Source of the DNA: Bacteroidota bacterium
GTDB taxonomy: Bacteria > Bacteroidota > Bacteroidia > Flavobacteriales > Flavobacteriaceae
Direction: 5' to 3'
Assembly: GCA_023457535.1 (NCBI GenBank)
Contig: JAEWLN010000105.1
Coordinates: 1 to 10,042, forward strand
Length of the DNA: 10,042 nt
Position numbers and translations under genes: made by a program. The notes under the pieces are model-generated. The model saw only the letters and a list, made by a program, of their open reading frames with translations. It had not been told where the DNA came from and did no database searches. Positions 7,021-10,042 of the stretch are shown in pieces; position 1 is the first letter of the stretch, and the number at the start of each line of letters is the position of its first letter.

Positions 7021-7100
7021 CGGATGTTGCGTGAGGGATGGCAGCGGCATCCTTTTGCGCAGCCTGCGGAGCAAAAGATACAGCGCACAGCCCGACGGCG
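7021..7100. repeat. Dispersed flavobacterial-type intergenic hairpin element
   Basis: The arms CTTTTGC (7052-7058) and GCAAAAG (7071-7077) enclose a 12-base interval that itself contains GCAG-C-CTGC. The flanks, GCAGCGGCATC on the left and ATACAGCG with AGCCCGAC on the right, match the layout of a dispersed element I remember from many Flavobacterium intergenic regions, where the arm sequence varies and the flanks are kept. Only the hairpin is visible here; the repeat status rests on memory, and the outer boundaries are approximate. The 222-base gap that holds it has no convincing gene. Confidence 0.55.
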
Positions 7101-7151
7101 CCCTTGAACCGCACCAAATAGACTAAACGACCCTGCGCCGGCACGCCCCAA

Positions 7152-7739
7152 TTATGGTGTTTGCCGTGCGAGCTTTGCGCGTACCTTGGACAAAAACTCG
7201 GGTGTAATGCCCAGATAGGAAGCGATGTAATGCTGCGGGACGCGTTGCGGGATCGACGGATGTTTGTTTAGAAAATCCTGGTACTTTTCAATGCCGTTGC
7301 GCGTGATGGTGCCAAAAAGACGGTCCTGCGTGGCGGCAAGATGGCGTTGCATCAAAATGCGGAAGGCGCGCTCAAACCGCGGGGCCCGCAAAAACAGCGC
7401 TTCTTTGGCCTCGGGGGTAAAGATTAGCAGTTGGCAGTCTTCAAGGGTTTCGATGAACGTACGGCTGGGTTCGCTTTCGTAAATGCTGAACGAAATGTCG
7501 CTGATCCAGGAATCTTCGATCGCAAATTGCAGGATGACTTCATGGCCGTGCTCGTCAATATAATATTTGCGGAGGCAACCCTGCACGACATACGCCTCGA
7601 AACGGCACACTTCGCCTTCATGCAGCATCGTGGTTTTTTTGGCGATCTGGCGCGGCTCGAGCAAATGGTTGAACACGGAAAGCTCCTCAGGGGTAAAAGC
7701 CACGTAACGCGAAATGGCCTTGTTGATCGTTGTGTACAC
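7152..7739 (-). CDS. Crp/Fnr family transcriptional regulator
   Basis: The 195-residue protein has the short Bacteroidota Crp/Fnr layout: an N-terminal helix ending in YVAFTPEEL, a cyclic-nucleotide-binding-like beta roll (about 25-110), the long dimer helix (about 112-143) and a C-terminal helix-turn-helix with VPQHYIASYLGITPEFLSKVRAKL (167-190). It lacks the cAMP-contact motif of E. coli Crp and the cysteine pattern of Fnr, so its signal is unknown. The start chosen is GTG at 7739, giving VYTTINKAISRYV, the usual N terminus. A longer reading from TTG at 7775 adds 12 residues but would translate through a good promoter element. Likely targets by position are the divergent lipoprotein gene or yceI downstream; this is inferred. 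Confidence 0.9.
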   Translation of the reverse strand: MYTTINKAISRYVAFTPEELSVFNHLLEPRQIAKKTTMLHEGEVCRFEAYVVQGCLRKYYIDEHGHEVILQFAIEDSWISDISFSIYESEPSRTFIETLEDCQLLIFTPEAKEALFLRAPRFERAFRILMQRHLAATQDRLFGTITRNGIEKYQDFLNKHPSIPQRVPQHYIASYLGITPEFLSKVRAKLARQTP

Positions 7740-7750
7740 GTGTTTTTGCC

Positions 7751-7783
7751 TAAAGATACGGCATTCGGAGCTCAAAAAGCAAA
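7751..7783 (-). promoter_or_regulatory. Probable promoter of the Crp/Fnr regulator gene
   Basis: On the minus strand a TTTG (7780-7783) is followed after 21 bases by TATCTTTA (7751-7758), one base off the -7 consensus TAnnTTTG. The element ends 11 bases before the GTG start, so the leader would be only a few bases long. This supports the shorter GTG start over the upstream TTG. Confidence 0.5.
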
Positions 7784-7803
7784 CGGCCGTGCAAAATAAA
7801 CCG

Positions 7804-7811
7804 TACCTTTA
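7804..7811 (+). promoter_or_regulatory. Possible -7 promoter element of the lipoprotein gene
   Basis: TACCTTTA differs from TAnnTTTG in the last base only and ends 15 bases before the ATG at 7827. No TTTG is seen at the -33 distance. It faces away from the Crp/Fnr promoter about 50 bases to the left. Confidence 0.4.
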
Positions 7812-7826
7812 ATTTTTTGAAATCAC

Positions 7827-8690
7827 ATGGCTAAATTATATCTATTGGCGCTCGCGGGCCTGGTCTCCTGCAGCACGCCGCCGCTTAAAACGGTTTTTGC
7901 GTTTCCAGATTCGCTGAAGGAAAATTCGGGGATTGCCATCGCGCCGCGGTCTGAATTGATCTGGACGATGCAGGATGCGGGCAATGCCGCGGAAATTTAC
8001 GGACTGGACTCCCGCGGTCGCATCGCCCACACCGTATACATCGAAAACGGCGCCAACCGCGATTGGGAAGATCTCACCACTGACGCCGCGGGCAATTTGT
8101 ACATTGGCGATTTCGGCAATAACGAAAACGATCGCAAAGACCTCGAAATTTACAGGGTCGATGCCGGTGCGCTTTCTGCCGATCGTGCGACGGTATCCAA
8201 AATCGGGTTTTATTTCCCTGAACAAACGGCGTTTCCACCCAAGAAATCGCAGCGTGTATTCGATGTGGAAGCATTCTTTTATTACCGCGATGCATTCTAT
8301 TTGTTCACCAAAAACCGGAGTTCCAAATTTGACGGTCAGACGGTATTATATGAAGTGCCCGACAAACCCGGCGTGCACGCAGCCCGACGCCTTGGCGAAT
8401 TTTCCGCCTGCGACCGCTACAGCCATTGCGCGATCACCAGCGCCGACATCAGCCCTGACGGCAAAACCGTTGCATTGCTCAGCGGCAGTTATGTATGGCT
8501 GTTCACCGATTTTAGCGGCGTTGATTTCCTCGGCGGAAGATCGCAGCAAATTGACCTTGAAGATTTTTCGCAAAAGGAAGGCCTGTGTTTTTCAGGCAAC
8601 AGCAAGCTGCTGATCAGCGACGAGAAAAAGAAAAATACAGGCGGGAACCTTTATGAGCTCGATCTTTCGCGTTTAAAAGCCAAACCCTAG
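7827..8690 (+). CDS. Lipoprotein, probable beta-propeller fold, function unknown
   Basis: The 287-residue protein begins with a lipoprotein signal (MAKLYLLALAGLVSC): the lipobox LVSC puts the lipidated Cys at residue 15. The following residues STPPLK lack the acidic surface-export signal of many Bacteroidota lipoproteins, so it probably faces the periplasm. The mature part has repeated beta-rich segments with turn motifs of propeller type: NSGIAIAPRSELIWTMQD, DWEDLTTDAAGNLYIGDFGNN, RVFDVEAFFYYRDAFYLFTKN, ITSADISPDGKTVALLSGSYVWLF and KEGLCFSGNSKLLISDE. The DWEDLTTD...YIGDFGNN stretch resembles SdiA-regulated and other six-bladed propeller proteins, but I cannot name a function. ATG at 7827 fits the signal peptide. 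It is divergent from the Crp/Fnr gene and its last 18 bases overlap the convergent outer-membrane barrel gene. Confidence 0.8.
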   Translation: MAKLYLLALAGLVSCSTPPLKTVFAFPDSLKENSGIAIAPRSELIWTMQDAGNAAEIYGLDSRGRIAHTVYIENGANRDWEDLTTDAAGNLYIGDFGNNENDRKDLEIYRVDAGALSADRATVSKIGFYFPEQTAFPPKKSQRVFDVEAFFYYRDAFYLFTKNRSSKFDGQTVLYEVPDKPGVHAARRLGEFSACDRYSHCAITSADISPDGKTVALLSGSYVWLFTDFSGVDFLGGRSQQIDLEDFSQKEGLCFSGNSKLLISDEKKKNTGGNLYELDLSRLKAKP

Positions 8691-10042
8691 CCCAAACGAT
8701 ACGCGGCCGCCGTCGGTGGAGTAGAAGTAAGACAATTTGGTCGTGATCAGGTTGATGCCGTTAAGCCACAATCCGCCGCCAAAGGATTGGTGCCATTGGT
8801 CCGAAGCGTCGTTCTTTACCCACACGCGGCCATAGTCGAACCCGCCAAATACACCATATGTCATCGGAACAAATCCGGTGCGCAATTTCCCGAGGTTGTA
8901 CCGCAGATCTGTACTTTGATACAACGTGGTCTTGCCGGAAAAACGTTGGTTTCGGAACCCGCGCAGATCCATATCGCCGCCCACGGTGGGCGCTTGCCAG
9001 AATTCGTAATGGTCATCAAACATCGTTTTGCCTTTGACCAGCGTGGCCAGCACGAGATTTCCGTCGGAGGAAATGCGGTAGTTGAAGCCGAGCGCCCCCT
9101 GGCCATAAGGAAAGCGCTGCGCCGTATCGTCAACATTCATCGTAAAGCCGCCCATCATTGAGAACGTGATGCCCAGTGTAGGATTGGACGCGTTGTCGTA
9201 ATTTTCGAACCGGTATTCGGCGTTGACGTCGGCGAAATTGTTGTACGCAAACACATCGGGGTTGACCACGCCCGGAAACGTAACCAGCCGATTCGGCGTA
9301 TTGTCGATCTGTACGCGCTCAAAAGACAACTTCGAGGTAAAGGAGCCTCCCATTTCGCCCACCCATTGTAGTGACGGCGAAACGCGCACGGTGCGGATCT
9401 TTACGCGGTTGTAATTGCGTCCTACGGCGTCCTGATAATTGTCGGTCTGGTTGCCGGTGCCAAAAAAGTTGATGCTGAAATTAGGGCTTGTATACAAAGC
9501 GTCGAGGATGAAATTCCACTTTCCGACGGCCTCCGGGAAAATTCCTTTGTACGACAACTCAAAGCCGCCTGTGGCAAAGTAATAATTGCCTTTGAACGCG
9601 TGTTTGTGCGAATACGGGGCGCGCTTAAATCCGTTGACGGTATAATTGACCACGCCGCCTACTTTGATGCCGTCGTCCGGGTTGAAACCAATGAGCGGAT
9701 AGCCCGCAAACACATTGTATTTGGGCTTTTTGTAATCGTACGTATTGCGCTCGTAATCGTTTGAAAGCGCCGTTTTTGCCCGGCCCGGATTGTTGATGAT
9801 GTTGTTCGACCTGAAATCGTAAAGCGTTACCTTGCGGCCTGATGCGACGTAGTAGGTATCATTGTCCTGCCCGCCAAGCAAGCGCAGCCTGATTTTACGG
9901 TTGCCCGATCCGGTCACTTCAAACAAATCTTCATCATTGAGCCCGTAGATCCACAACTCTTTGGTTTGCGGCGCCTGGTAGACGCGGTCGTGTACCAGTT
10001 GCTCGCCGTCCTTTTTCATGCGGTATACTTTGACATGCGTGG
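8673..10042 (-). CDS. C-terminal part of a large outer-membrane barrel protein, probably a metallophosphoesterase/Omp85 fusion
   Basis: The frame is open to the right edge, so the N terminus is missing; 455 residues are visible, and the ATG at 10019 is internal (THVKVYR precedes it). The first 80 or so residues form a beta-rich domain with ELWIYGLNDEDLFEVTG and RLLGGQDNDTYYV. A long barrel follows, with alternating hydrophobic strands, many Gly and aromatic residues, and a terminal Phe (GLGFGF), the outer-membrane insertion signal. LRGF at visible residues 359-362 matches the VRGF/Y motif of the Omp85/BamA superfamily. The stretch YNVFAGYPLIGFNPDDG is, as I recall, typical of flavobacterial proteins of about 1200 residues with an N-terminal calcineurin-like phosphoesterase domain; that domain would be off-window, so the fusion is inferred. 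The role is unknown. Confidence 0.82.
   Translation of the reverse strand, partial: THVKVYRMKKDGEQLVHDRVYQAPQTKELWIYGLNDEDLFEVTGSGNRKIRLRLLGGQDNDTYYVASGRKVTLYDFRSNNIINNPGRAKTALSNDYERNTYDYKKPKYNVFAGYPLIGFNPDDGIKVGGVVNYTVNGFKRAPYSHKHAFKGNYYFATGGFELSYKGIFPEAVGKWNFILDALYTSPNFSINFFGTGNQTDNYQDAVGRNYNRVKIRTVRVSPSLQWVGEMGGSFTSKLSFERVQIDNTPNRLVTFPGVVNPDVFAYNNFADVNAEYRFENYDNASNPTLGITFSMMGGFTMNVDDTAQRFPYGQGALGFNYRISSDGNLVLATLVKGKTMFDDHYEFWQAPTVGGDMDLRGFRNQRFSGKTTLYQSTDLRYNLGKLRTGFVPMTYGVFGGFDYGRVWVKNDASDQWHQSFGGGLWLNGINLITTKLSYFYSTDGGRVSFGLGFGF

Noticed and set aside
6935..7151. Two overlapping minus-strand frames (69 and 66 codons) between yceI and the Crp/Fnr gene.
   Set aside because: Both read through the hairpin element and give Ala-rich or Cys/Arg-rich peptides without a domain. 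They compete in different frames over the same bases, so neither is supported.
7740..7775. A 12-residue N-terminal extension of the Crp/Fnr protein from TTG at 7775.
   Set aside because: The extension overlaps the probable -7 element, and the family N terminus begins at the GTG at 7739.
1..10042. A new defence, mobile or biosynthetic system.
   Set aside because: No transposase, integrase, nuclease, toxin-antitoxin pair, reverse transcriptase or biosynthetic cluster is seen, and gene composition looks uniform. The content is core flavobacterial housekeeping and envelope genes.

Overview
The window reads as a stretch of chromosome from a member of the Bacteroidota, most likely a Flavobacteriaceae species with a fairly balanced base composition. 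The evidence is the protein families (a flavobacterial-type ABC-F ATPase, an App1-like phosphatase, DUF1761, a short Crp/Fnr regulator, plant-type LRR protein, large outer-membrane barrel protein), the absence of Shine-Dalgarno sequences before the genes, repeated matches to the Bacteroidota promoter element TAnnTTTG just upstream of start codons, and a dispersed hairpin element of a type I remember from Flavobacterium intergenic regions. The species cannot be named from this sequence.

Layout. Nine genes are present, two of them cut by the window edges. From the left: the 3' part of an ABC-F translation-associated ATPase (+, 1-1668); an App1/DUF2183-type phosphatidate phosphatase (-, 1661-2629); a diacylglycerol/sphingoid kinase-like protein (+, 2696-3565); a FemAB/BioF2-like GNAT acyltransferase (-, 3562-4695, TTG start); a DUF1761 membrane protein (-, 4770-5246); a secreted leucine-rich-repeat protein (+, 5474-6328); a YceI-family protein (-, 6399-6929); a Crp/Fnr-family regulator (-, 7152-7739, GTG start); a lipoprotein with a probable beta-propeller fold (+, 7827-8690); and the C-terminal part of a large outer-membrane barrel protein (-, 8673-10042). 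Counting both edge genes this makes ten coding regions. There is no stretch over 300 bases without a gene; the longest gaps are 5247-5473 (a divergent promoter region with a perfect 16-base palindrome) and 6930-7151 (the hairpin repeat).

How the genes relate. Most neighbours are divergent or convergent, so nearly every gene is its own transcription unit. Three convergent pairs overlap at their 3' ends (8, 4 and 18 bases). The App1-like phosphatase and the lipid kinase are divergent across 66 bases and carry formally opposite activities (phosphatidate to diacylglycerol and back), which suggests, but does not prove, a shared lipid-signalling or turnover role. The Crp/Fnr regulator lies upstream of yceI on the same strand and could control it or the divergent lipoprotein gene.

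I see no mobile element, CRISPR array, tRNA, rRNA, toxin-antitoxin or defence system. This is mostly ordinary housekeeping and envelope gene content; the points most worth a second look are the palindrome at 5298-5313, the kinase/phosphatase pair, the dispersed hairpin and the overlapping gene ends.
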